From: Lumbricus terrestris | Lineage: Eukaryota; Annelida; Clitellata; Crassiclitellata; Lumbricidae | DNA: 64,000 bases | Assembly (NCBI GenBank): GCA_949752735.1 | Contig: OX457039.1 | Location: 30,098,786 to 30,162,785, forward strand | Reading direction: 5' to 3' | Part shown: positions 47,806-59,800 of the stretch, piece by piece | Layout of the letters: every line of letters begins with the position of its first letter | How positions within the stretch are numbered: position 1 is the stretch's first letter | Notes under the pieces: model-generated | Databases searched by the model: none | What the model was told of the DNA's origin: nothing | The model's input: only the letters and a program-made list of their open reading frames with translations | Translations under genes and position numbers: made by a program

Positions 47806-50800
47806 TTATGGCAGGTACTCCGGAAGTGCATCTATCTTGGCCTTGTCTTCGTCAGAACTGTTACGAGCAATGTAGAGGACATGACCCCATCCACAACCAA
47901 TGCCCGAAACATGAATCCCTTCGAGAGGTTTCACCTCTTGTGGAATGGTTGATGATTTTGCTTTGCCATCACCATAGCCCTGCAAACAGCCAAAAATATA
48001 TGCCTGCAGCAATTTAACTTAGATAAGAGAGATTGTATAAATCTGCACTATCATTACTGGCCATACATGCAAACATCCTCACAAATATGATCCTGAGATT
48101 AAGACAGTTTAAGCCAAGACATATTAACAGCAATTAAACACGGCAACTTTTATCAAAAACAAATGTGACCCATCTGCGCAAAACCAGTCGTAAGTCGAAA
48201 ATTTCCGTTTCAAGAAAACAAGCAAAAACTAGAGCAAGGTCAATATTTTCCAATTGTTAGATTATTGCAGAAAATAATTTTTGAAATAATTTTTTTGGCA
48301 AATAACCAAAAAGTTTGCATTAAGATAACATTGAAGAGAATTATTTGAATGATTTCTTGCAAGTTATGATTTGCAATTTATATTATTAGGCCAACTTAGA
48401 TGCATTTTTGTCGATAAATAGTATCCATAATGCAAGTAGTTTTTCATCCATAAATTCCGTTTGGATCAAGATAGAGCGATAAAATTGGTATCATTTTAAA
48501 GAGAATTTGTTTCTGTTTAAAACAGTACATTAAGCTTAAAAAGTGAAAAATTCGACTTACGACTGGTTTTGTGCAGATGGGTCACAAATATAGCGCTGAT
48601 AAAATACCAAATGCAGAGGCCTAGTCTAATCAGGAAATGTACTTTAGAGACATTATTACAGCAGAAGATTTTAGTAAAACTGCATTCCATGTACAGGATC
48701 AATGAATCCATTCGAAAATGACGAGACCTTTTCCTCTGAACCAAACAGAGAAGAACTTTGTCAGAGACCTTGCATGGTGGACAAAAGCCGCATATTCAGA
48801 AGCTCAGACCAGCAATAATGAACGTCCAAGTATCAGATCATAAGACTAAAGATCTTAGTCACAAGATTCCACCACGTGCATTTGGTAGTAGCGACACTTG
48901 AGAATCATAAAATGAAATATCAGTTTATGATTAATAGATAGTACAAATAACTTTGTGGCTGGGCAAAAGTCACATTATCGATATATGTTGGAGACTTTTA
49001 TCAAGCACACCAAAATCCCCTGGGTCATTCCATGTCAAATCAACCAGCAATGTGGCAATTTTGGTTCTTGCATATTTGGAAAGAGCACAAAAAACTGATT
49101 ATACAAAAAATATTTCAGCCCTCTTGCTCGTTTCATGGCCGAGATATAACAGTCAAAACTTGGTGGATCATGCCGTTTTATCGCTGTTCGCTTTTTGGTC
49201 ATTAACTTCAAAAATTAATATCTCGGTCAAATTTTGAGATATTCTGCTCAAATTTTCACTGTTATTCCTTATATTGCATGTAGTTTTTGTACAAAAATTT
49301 TCAGAAAAATCCAAAGGGGTGTGATGTACACCCCTGGTTGATTTGACGTGGAATGACCCCCCTATGAAAGCAATTCACAAATTACAAAGCAGGATATATC
49401 TTCTCGTCGTCATAAGCTTGAAAACACAACTACTCCCTCTTGCCATCCAATCAGTGTATTATAAATTAGTTTGCAGGTCCTTAGCAAACATTCATCAGGA
49501 CATAGATTCAGATTTACCATCCATGCAATAAGTAGGTATGTACGTAAGTGGCAAACAGTTCCGATTTCGTAAGAAATAACAATAGTACATACCAGTTCTC
49601 CATAAGTTGGATGTGAACCCCAGCTGACGACACTATTATCAGCAGCAATTACAACACTCTTATGACTACAACATATATGAAATAAACAATTTATTAATTA
49701 GCAGTGCACAAATTGGACATTACGCAGGAGTGAGTTCTTAGATAATTGATTGGCCATACCGACAACTATCATACACATGCTCTGTAGTATCTGAGTTTAG
49801 ATGCCAAAATTTTTAGAAATAGAACTAGTTAGAAAAATCATCTGGTGCAAGTTGATGAAAGCAATAATCAATTCAAATTTGACTGTTCCCACGTTCAATG
49901 TACAAGATAAAACCACATAATCTAGTACCGGTACTTGACAAGTTACGTACATGGTTCATTCTGCTAAGCAAACAGAACTTTTTTAGTAATTAAGGTAGGT
50001 CTATGTGTACCAACAATTTGTAAAGTAAGAAGCAGTCACAGTAGATAATGTCATATTGAGTGATTGGGGAGAAAACCCGCTGAAGGGACAAAGTCCCACT
50101 AAGATGGACCTATTTAACTTTGGAGAAAAAAATTTAAGGTGACAGAAGATTTAAATGAACAATATAAATGGGAACATCAACTTTAGTGTCCACTATGATT
50201 AAGTTATAGAAAACGCAAAAGAAGATGAATACAAACTAACTAACGACTATCATAATGAATCAAGAACTTCAAGATAACCAAAAAGAGTAAATCTAATGTA
50301 TAATTGGTGACAAAACAATAAAATCAGAGACAACATAAATCACACAGAACTGTCATCATATGAAATCCCTATTGTTTTTAAAGAAAACAGTGAATGACTG
50401 AGAAAAGCTTTACAATTTTACATTTATAGGATTAGTTAACCTACCTGTATTGCATAATTGTCAGCACCAGCAAAACAAATTTTGCACACATTTATTATAG
50501 CACAAGTACTGGTTATCCGTTTCAATTTCATGGATTTTGGTGATTTGCTAATCTGAGCTTCTAAAATTAAGCATGAAAACAGAACTAGCAAAAGAAATTC
50601 AAATCATAGCTTGCTTTTCACCTTAACCAGACAAGAACTGACTTTCTCCATAATATTATGAATATACCAAATCATAGAGTAGATATCTCTGCTGTGAACA
50701 TTTCAACAAATAATGCTGTGCTACTTAAAATTGAAAGGAAAAAAAATGCAGAAATGCAACGCACCACAAGACAAATTAACGTCATTGAGGTTACTGAGGT

Positions 50801-53800
50801 GGCATTGTTCAAACAGCATTATCATTAATATGAAAAAGCGAATATTTTCACAGCTACTCCAGAGAAATTGCAAATTTATAAGAGCTGATCATAATTATGA
50901 CCCAACAAAATTTTCTGTGAACATTAACAGCATTAGCAAACCAGCTCATCATATTCACATGGCCAGATACTGCTAAGATGACACATTGTATGAAGCTGAT
51001 AGGAAACAGTAAGAGAAAAATTCTCACTTTCAAGGCTTTATGCAAAGGGAGATCAAACGTAATAATACATAAGCAGTTAAGCACTGCTCTTATTAATGCA
51101 TCACTGGAAAAAAATAATAAACGGGAAACAACAAGCGAGACCAAAGCATACACTTACCAGCACCCAAGACTTCTTATTTTCCAACCAGATAAGTCATGAA
51201 TTGGCTTTGGATACATAGCGGCTTCACCCGTGTTCTTGCTTTGTCCCCAGAGATACAGCGCCTCTGCAGAAAAACAGATGAATGGAATGCTATAGATCTT
51301 ACAAATGGAATAAGAAAAAAAGGACCTAAACTGCCTGCAACTTAACAATTCCCTTCAAATAGTCTGCAAAATACAATGTGCAATTTAGTAGATAGCAAAA
51401 TACAAACTGCAAGCATAAAAGTTCTATGACATTGAAAAGTTTTGCTTGAATGTCATATTGGACAGAGCCTAACATAACGACACAATCTGTCAAAGAAAAA
51501 TCATTGCACACTGAGCTAACAATGCAAACCTTACTAGAATAAATTACATGACCACGTTAAAGAAATCCTCATAATGAAAAAAACTTGATACTGTACTGGG
51601 TTGGTCTAAATATTACCATGTTTTCCAGACTATAAGTTGCCGTTTTTACATGAGCTGCTAGAGATATGTGTATTTTTGCTAGGAGCAACATAAGAATGAT
51701 GATCTCAGGCAAATTTTGGTAACCCTGGTAAATAACTAGCAGTGCTGTAAAGATGGAGAAAAATGAAAGACATTAAAACGCATATTCCCCACTAATAATG
51801 ATCATTTTGTATTGTACAGCCATAATGTGCCCAGATAGCTGAGACTTAACACGTTGGCCGCTAGGGACGTGTATACACGTCCCAAATTGAGTCATTTAAC
51901 ACAGCAAATCAGCGGTCAACGTGTTAAACAGTCAGATGAGAAAACACATGCACTATAGCCTCCTGCTACACAATAGTGTACAAGTTACCTTGCAAGACCA
52001 CATTGTAATGTAGTTAAGGGATAAAATGTGACTCAATATCAGATGGTTTATATTGCGGGCGATTAAACTGTGTTTCATTCATGGTATCATAATAAAATTA
52101 CATGCAGAAATGATTAGTGAAACTCTAAGCAAGGACTTTGAACAGCTTTAAACCAAAAATATGCAAAGAAGACAATCTGACCTATTGTATGCACAATTGC
52201 ACATCTGCCTTCTCAGCATATATCTAACAAATAAACTCTCCAACTTTGAGAGATTTTCTCAGGCAAGGTTGCAAACATCAAAACTCATTATTTTCTTACC
52301 CAGACTGCTAATGGCCATTGTAAATGTGGAACCAGCTGCAACTTTTCGAACTCCACGATTTGGTCCATCAAAAAATTTTAGTAGACGAGGAACCAGCTCG
52401 TCTTTTGTGTCACTGTGTCCAAGGCGCCCATATCCACCAAAACCCCAGGTGAAGACTCGGCCCTTCGTGTCAAGAGCCACCTGTTAACAAAAACAGAGAC
52501 CTCTAAGCAATTTCATATTTCTGGCTATTTGTGGCATATAAAAACCAAAGCCCAACCGTTCATAGGTTTCAATTCAACTTTAAGAAATGTCTGATTTACA
52601 ATACAGTGCCGCATATAATCCTGCCTTCTCTGACTATTTCACATTGCATATGATGCCAACTAATCAGCATTTCTACCTAGAAGGTACTGTCGTCAGTTGG
52701 GCTCTTTGTAGGTCTGGCAACCTACCAGTGGCCACTCCTCTAGTTCTCCAAGTACTGTTTGTTTCCTATGAACTTTTGTTCTTAACTTCTTTTACATTGC
52801 TAGGCCAGCATAGGTAGCATACCGTAGCAATAATATTCTGAAGAACTTAAAATAAAATGCCTGGATAACAAAATAACTAACTACCTCAATGACTCATAAT
52901 TTACAGTTTGTATGCATTACATTTGATGCCTGTGTTAAACAAGCCAGTGTTGTATTTCTGCAGAAGTTGTACAAACCATGTGATTCTGGCCACAGGCAAC
53001 CTCCTGCACTTCTACGTCAAGTACCGGAGTGATTTGGCCCTCTTTTGCCTTGTCAATGAAGACCATGACACGCTGTGGACGCACCTTACAGTCAAAAGCC
53101 AACTTGGAACTGGTGAGAAAATACTTTCCATCTGAGTTGTGACCTTCAAGACAAAATCAGTTAAATCATTTAAACCAAATGAAATGACTCACGAGGATCT
53201 GCTATATGTTCACTGAGTGAACAGAATCTGAAAATACAGGTAAGATATTATTAGTCATTTTGAGGTCCCAACCAGATACTTGGTGGCATCTGAGCCAAGG
53301 TAACAGAATTTCTGCTATATGCAGCTTATTAGTGTTATAACTTCAGACAGTGGCATCGCAAATTCTTTTAATTTAGCAATTCTATGACCCTGAACACTTT
53401 GAACAGATTTCAAGCCTTTGCAAATTATGTATAGAAACATAACTCAGGAAATTGAACGATATGAATCTATATTATAATTCCGAAACACTTTCCATATGTT
53501 TGTTTATTTGTTTGTACGCTTTTGACTCTCCCCTGCAGAATAGGCTCATGAAACAGCGTCGGTTTAAAAAAAAATTTGCAATCGATTCTTACCCAAATTA
53601 TAAGGTCATCGCAACTATTTTCAGGTTTTAATTCAGTTTAAAACAAAAGTTATTAGCGTTTTAAGACAGATTTCATCAGTAATTGATCACACTAGCGCTT
53701 TTAGTCAAGAGTCTACGCCGCATGACGTCATACCCGCCCAGTAATAATTTCCGTAGCGCCCCGCAGGGGCGGGTTACGTTTGGCTTTTTGAGGAAGCGGG

Positions 53801-56800
53801 GTGGGCTAGAGGGTTGGCGAAAACCCTAAATTTAGCGGTCAATGTTGGGTACCACAGTGGAGTAGTGTTTAAATCCCTAAATTTCCCGGGCAACGCCGGG
53901 TTACACATCTAGTCAATAATAAGAATCACCAGTTACACTAGAATGAATGAATAGCTTTAACCCTTTAATGCTGAGATGGTAGTAAATGGTATGGGAAATC
54001 CTATACCCTCCGGCATTAAAGAGTTAATGATAATGCTAAAGCTTCAAAAAGCCTTCCAACAACCAAGTAAGTCGGATATTTTTAACAAAGCGATTGCCGG
54101 ACGTACCAAGCTGGCCGTACTCAGGGTTACCAAATGTGTAGAGGTTGCCACGGACGTCAACAATGGCACTGAAATCTGACCCACAGTCAACAAGCTTAAT
54201 GGGTGGACCTTTGTACAAAAGCTGTTACAAAAATACAAACAGAAAACAACAATGTAATTGAAGAGGACAACTGTTTGTATCTAACACCTGGTTAAATGTA
54301 CAAGATGTAAGCAAAGGTGTAAGAAATATAATCAGGTCATAAAAATTCCGAAGGAAATATTTACAAAATCAAATCTTATGGACAACTGGCAGACAATGTT
54401 AATTTATTACATGTAAAAGGCAGTAGAATATGTGCGTGCATTTGTGCATGTAACACACGATATTGGTGTATATAAGTTGTTGGGTTCACTTGCTCTAGTC
54501 TAGGAGATGATGAGTAATACTCAGGTCCGTAATGTAAAATAACATCGATTTATTCAATAACAGAGCAGTCTGACAAGAAGTAGGTTAACGTTACCCAAAG
54601 CTGACATGAAGTACGACCGATACAGCTGATTCGACAGAGCTGACGTGAAGACACACCAGGCTAACGGAGCCCAAAGGAAGACGGATGTAGGCCAGTTCAC
54701 CAACGGGGTGGGACGGCAATCGAAGAAGACAAACGTCGTAGAACACGAACCACACGCCACGCTCAACAGGAGTCGAACACACACCACAGAGTAGACCCAC
54801 GACAAGAAGCAAGCCCCCACAGTAGTAGCCCTTTAAATAGGCCCTGCCCTTCCCTCAACTCCCACATAGTCAAGGAGAGTCCAAGTAAGGAAGCCCAGAG
54901 GGGTAATAGGTAGCTAACACTCACATACCCCCCCACCAGAACATGAGGAGTCCAACGGGGACGACGAACTATACGAACAATGCTACGCCTAAATGCAAAA
55001 TCACTCAGTACAATCCATTACACGTACTAAGCAATTCAGCAAGACTTAACTAAATAATGCATCGCACTCATAAATAACGTAAGAGTCCGATATAATCATG
55101 ATCTGAATACACAAACTTCATATAACCCAAATCATCAGTTCACACATAATCACGATATATATACATACACATCAATAGTTCAAATGTCCAAAAAACTATA
55201 TCTGAAACACAAGAAAAAATTTGGACACCAACTGGTGTATCAAAAATGAACCAAAATGTATAATGGTCATCGGCACAAGCCACCCTACACTACAGACACA
55301 CTGAAGAGTTCATTGCCGAAGAATTCCGTGCTTTCCTTTTATGACAGAACGTTCCATTGAAACTGTTTCTGGACAGTGTTTGACTTTTCATGACAGAATG
55401 TTCCATTGAAACTGTTTCTGGACAGTGTTTGACTTTTCATGACAGAACGTTCCATTGACATACGACGAGGATAGACGTACCAGAGAGCATCTCTAGCACG
55501 CCTGACGACTCCGCTGTGAGGAGACAAGTGGAGACACTGATTGACGTGTGCCCTCACCCGCTCCCACTCACATTACGCAGATGGACGACTCAGAATGTCC
55601 GGCAGAACATTCCATTCGCCTGGACGATGTCGAATGTCCAAGTTGTACTGTTCAAGCTCCAAACTCCATCGCAAGAGCTTCATATTTTTGTTCGCCATCT
55701 GATGGATGAACTGCAAAGGTTTATGATCGGTGAACACCAGGACGACTGCGGATCCAAAGTAGACACTAAAGGCCCGCAAGGCGACCATCAGTGCCAGCGC
55801 TTCCTTCTCTATGGTCGAATAGCGAATCTCCTGCGGCAGCAGCTTCCGACTCAAATAGCAGATCGGGTGTTCCAATCCATCCTTCATCTGAAACAAGCAC
55901 GCTCCCAGACAGAATTGAGAAGCATCAACACCCACACAAAACTGTTTAGTAAAGTCAGGAGGTATTAAGATAGGTCTAGAAGCCAGACGAGATTTTAGAT
56001 CAAGAAAAGCAACCTCCGCTTCCTCATTCCATCTAAAAGGAATCCCTTTCTTTGTCAAAGCCGTGAGCGGCAAAGTAATATCAGAGAAATGAGGCAAGTA
56101 CCTCTGATAGTATCCCGCTAATCCTAAGAAAGATTGCACCTGTTTTTTAGTAGCAGGCCTAGGAAATTTCAACACCGCTTCCACCTTCTTCAACCTTGGC
56201 TGAACTCCGTCAATCCCAATGTGATGACCCAAGAAATCCACAGACGCATTAGCAAAGACACATTTAGCCAGATTCAGAGTTAAACAAGCATCAGCTATTC
56301 GAGATAACACTTTTCGCAAATGAACCAAATGATCCGACCATGCTAAGCTGAAAATGATGATGTCGTCTAAATAAGCATCACAAAACTCATTCAATCCATT
56401 CAGCACTTTCGTAATTAACCTTGAGAACGAAGCCGGAGCATTCTTCAGGCCAAAACTCATGTATTTCCATTGGTAATGCCCTTTCGGGGTGACAAACGCA
56501 GTTAACGGAACTGACTCCGGATGCATCGGGATCTGCCAGTAACCTTTAGTCATATCCAGCTTTGTTATAAACCGTGACTGACCCACTCGATCAATTAACA
56601 CCTCCACCCGTGGCATAGGAAATGGATCCGGAACAGATAATCCATTCAGTTTCCTGAAATCTGTACAAAGACGATCTGTACCGTTTGGCTTAGGCACCAG
56701 GACAATCGGAGCTGCCCACGGACTCTCAGACTCCTCTATTATCCCCGCTTCCAACAACTGATTCACCTCTTTATCCACCCTCGCCATTTTCTCAGGATTT

Positions 56801-59800
56801 AACCTGTAAGGGTATTGTCGAACAGGGCGAGCACCTTCAACCAAATCAATTCTATGAGACACCATAGATGTTTTACCCGGTACTTCACTAAACACATGTG
56901 CAAAGTCATGCAAAACATCCCGCAATTCCGCACGACATTCAGCAGACACTTCACATTGTAAGACCTTATCCTCTAAAGTCACATCATTCATCCTCACATC
57001 CGGATTTACCACCAACACAGAAGCCACCACCTCCTCATTCGGTCGCTCATACACCACATCCATACGATCCACATAGCGCTTCATCAGATTCACATGTACC
57101 ACCCGTTCCGTTTTTCTTCGATCCGGGGTACTCACTAAATAATCGACCGGACCAAGTCGACGTACAACCACATACGGTCCACAATATTTGGTCTGTAAAG
57201 GTTTACCCACCAACGGAATCAAGAGTAAAACCTTTTCACCTTCCTCAAAAGACACAGCACGTGACTGCTTATCATACAGTTGCTTCGATTTACTTTTCGC
57301 ATCAACAGCATTTTCACCAGCAAGTTTCAATCCAACACGCATACGTTCACGTAATTGTAAAACATAGTCAATCACGTTCTTGCCAGACACTTCATGTACA
57401 ACATCTTTCGCCAACCATTCTTCCTTCATCAATTGCAACATGCCACGCACATCTCTGCCATACATCAAATCAAAAGCAGAAAAGCCAGTACCCTGTACCG
57501 GAACCTCTCTATATGCAAACAAGATCCACGGCAACATTGCATCCCAAGAACCCGGATATGTTTCAGCCAACGCCTTCAACATATCTTTCATAGTACGATG
57601 AAAGCGTTCGCACGAGCCATTCGTTTGTGGTCTATAAGGACTAGTTTTCAACTGCACAATACCACATTCATGCACAAACACTTGCATCAAATCAGACATG
57701 AATTCCGAGCCACAATCAGATAACAATTCTTTCGGAAATCCGAAAAGCGAAAAAACTTCACACAAACATTTAGCCACATCCTGCGCCGTATGATTCTTCA
57801 ACGGAAACGCAAATGGAAAATGGGAAGCCAAATCAATGACCGTGAGAATAAACCTATTCCCCGTTCCCTCACATACACTCAATGGGCCTACGATATCCAT
57901 TGCCAAGCGTTGAAACACTTCCTCCATTACAGGCATACTGACCATGGGCGCCCTATAATTTCTGTTTCCTTTGCCTAAGCGTTGACACACATCACATGAA
58001 CGACAATACTCACGAACGGCTCGATTCACATGAGGCCACCAGAAATGCTTCGTCAACCGATCCAGTGTCTTTCTAGTACCCAAATGCCCAGCCGCTGGTA
58101 TATCATGGGCCACATGCAACAACTTCTGTCGTAAGTCACGAGGCACAACTATTTGTACCACACCCATTCCTAATGGTGTACACTTCTCCTCCCATCGACG
58201 CACCAAGACCTCGTCCACCAACGCATACGGTTGTACACGCCCACCGACAGACACCGTCTCGTCGACTTGTGCATACAATGGTCTCAATTCAGGACACCGG
58301 CGCTGGCGCAATATTAATTCCTGTCGGCTAACATATAGCTCCGATCTTTCTGTCACAACAGATTCTGTCGCTGCAAATAAACTCGATAAGTCGCCTTCAT
58401 CGAAATTCATTCGTTCAACTTGTCTGTCAATTATTTCACCTGGCGTTCGCTCTTGGTCGGCCGACTCCGTACTTTGACCCACTATCTCCGACTGCCCGGG
58501 CGCCGCTTCACTGCACACCGCCGTCTCCCTCTCACTCTGTCTCACTGCATGTGCTCTAGCCTGTGCACGAGTCGTCACCGCTACCTCCAACACCTGTCCT
58601 GCCAGCGCTGTATCATTACCCACAATGCAATGCACCCCAGCCATTGGAAGTGAATTCATTAGACAGCATAACACCTCACCTTGAACAAATGCACAATCAA
58701 CATTCACTTTCACCAGAGGACATTCCACAATAGAACCAGATATACCTCTGAGTAACCTCGTTTCATTCATGTGTACAAACTCATGCTCATTCAACCATTC
58801 ATTAGACACCAAAGACTGCAGCGCTCCACTGTCCCTCAAGAATACCGCCTCCTTTCGTGCACCCTCATCATCAATTACACATCCAATCACACAAAATGGT
58901 GCATACAGTTTATCAACAGATTCAATTGGCTTTGGAAAACTCTGTGGTTTAACAGGCGCCGAAACAGTCTGAACCAAACCCACAGGTTTCGCACCCCTCC
59001 AATTTTCCATTTGAGTCCCCTCCTTTCGTTTTAATTTCCAACAACTGGCCTTCGTATGACCTGGCGCTCTACAAAATGCGCGCGTGACCGGTTCCCCAAA
59101 ACCAGTGACGTCATCATTTTCCCGCACAGGCTTATTAAACCCATACGTTCCTCTTTGAGGCGAACGTCGACCCCAATTTGTATCACGACGCGTACCATCC
59201 TTGTACCCCACGCCTTGACGCTCCCATACATCTTTCTTCTCACTTTCATCAGATGAGAATCCTCGTGTACGGTCGAAAAAATCCCTGCGGAACCCCCCAG
59301 AATAATGGTTCGGCCCCTGCTTGTATAACACTGCATATTCATCCGCTAAACGTGCAGCACTTGCAACAGTATCAGGACTCTTATCTATCAGCCACCTGTG
59401 TACTTCAATAGGTAACGCTTGTACAAACTGCTCCATGAGAATTACCTCTATAAATTTTGCTAACTCCTCCCACGAGTTTGTACCCTCAATCCATCTCTGA
59501 AAAGGACTCTGCAGTCGAAATGCATAATTCGCATACGTTTCCCTCGGTTCTTTTCGCAACCCCCGAAATTTCTTTCGATAAAATTCCGGAATACGTTCGT
59601 ACGCCGTCAATAGCGCACTCTTCACAATATCATATTGGACGCACTCCTCCAACGATAAAGCCGCAAAAACTTTCGCCGCCTTCCCCGACAACTGTGGCTG
59701 TAGGAGGGACGACCATTTTCCCATCGGAATTTGATGCAACGTCATTGCTTGCTCAAACGCCGCAAAATAATGTTCGATATCGGCCGAATCAAATTTTGGC

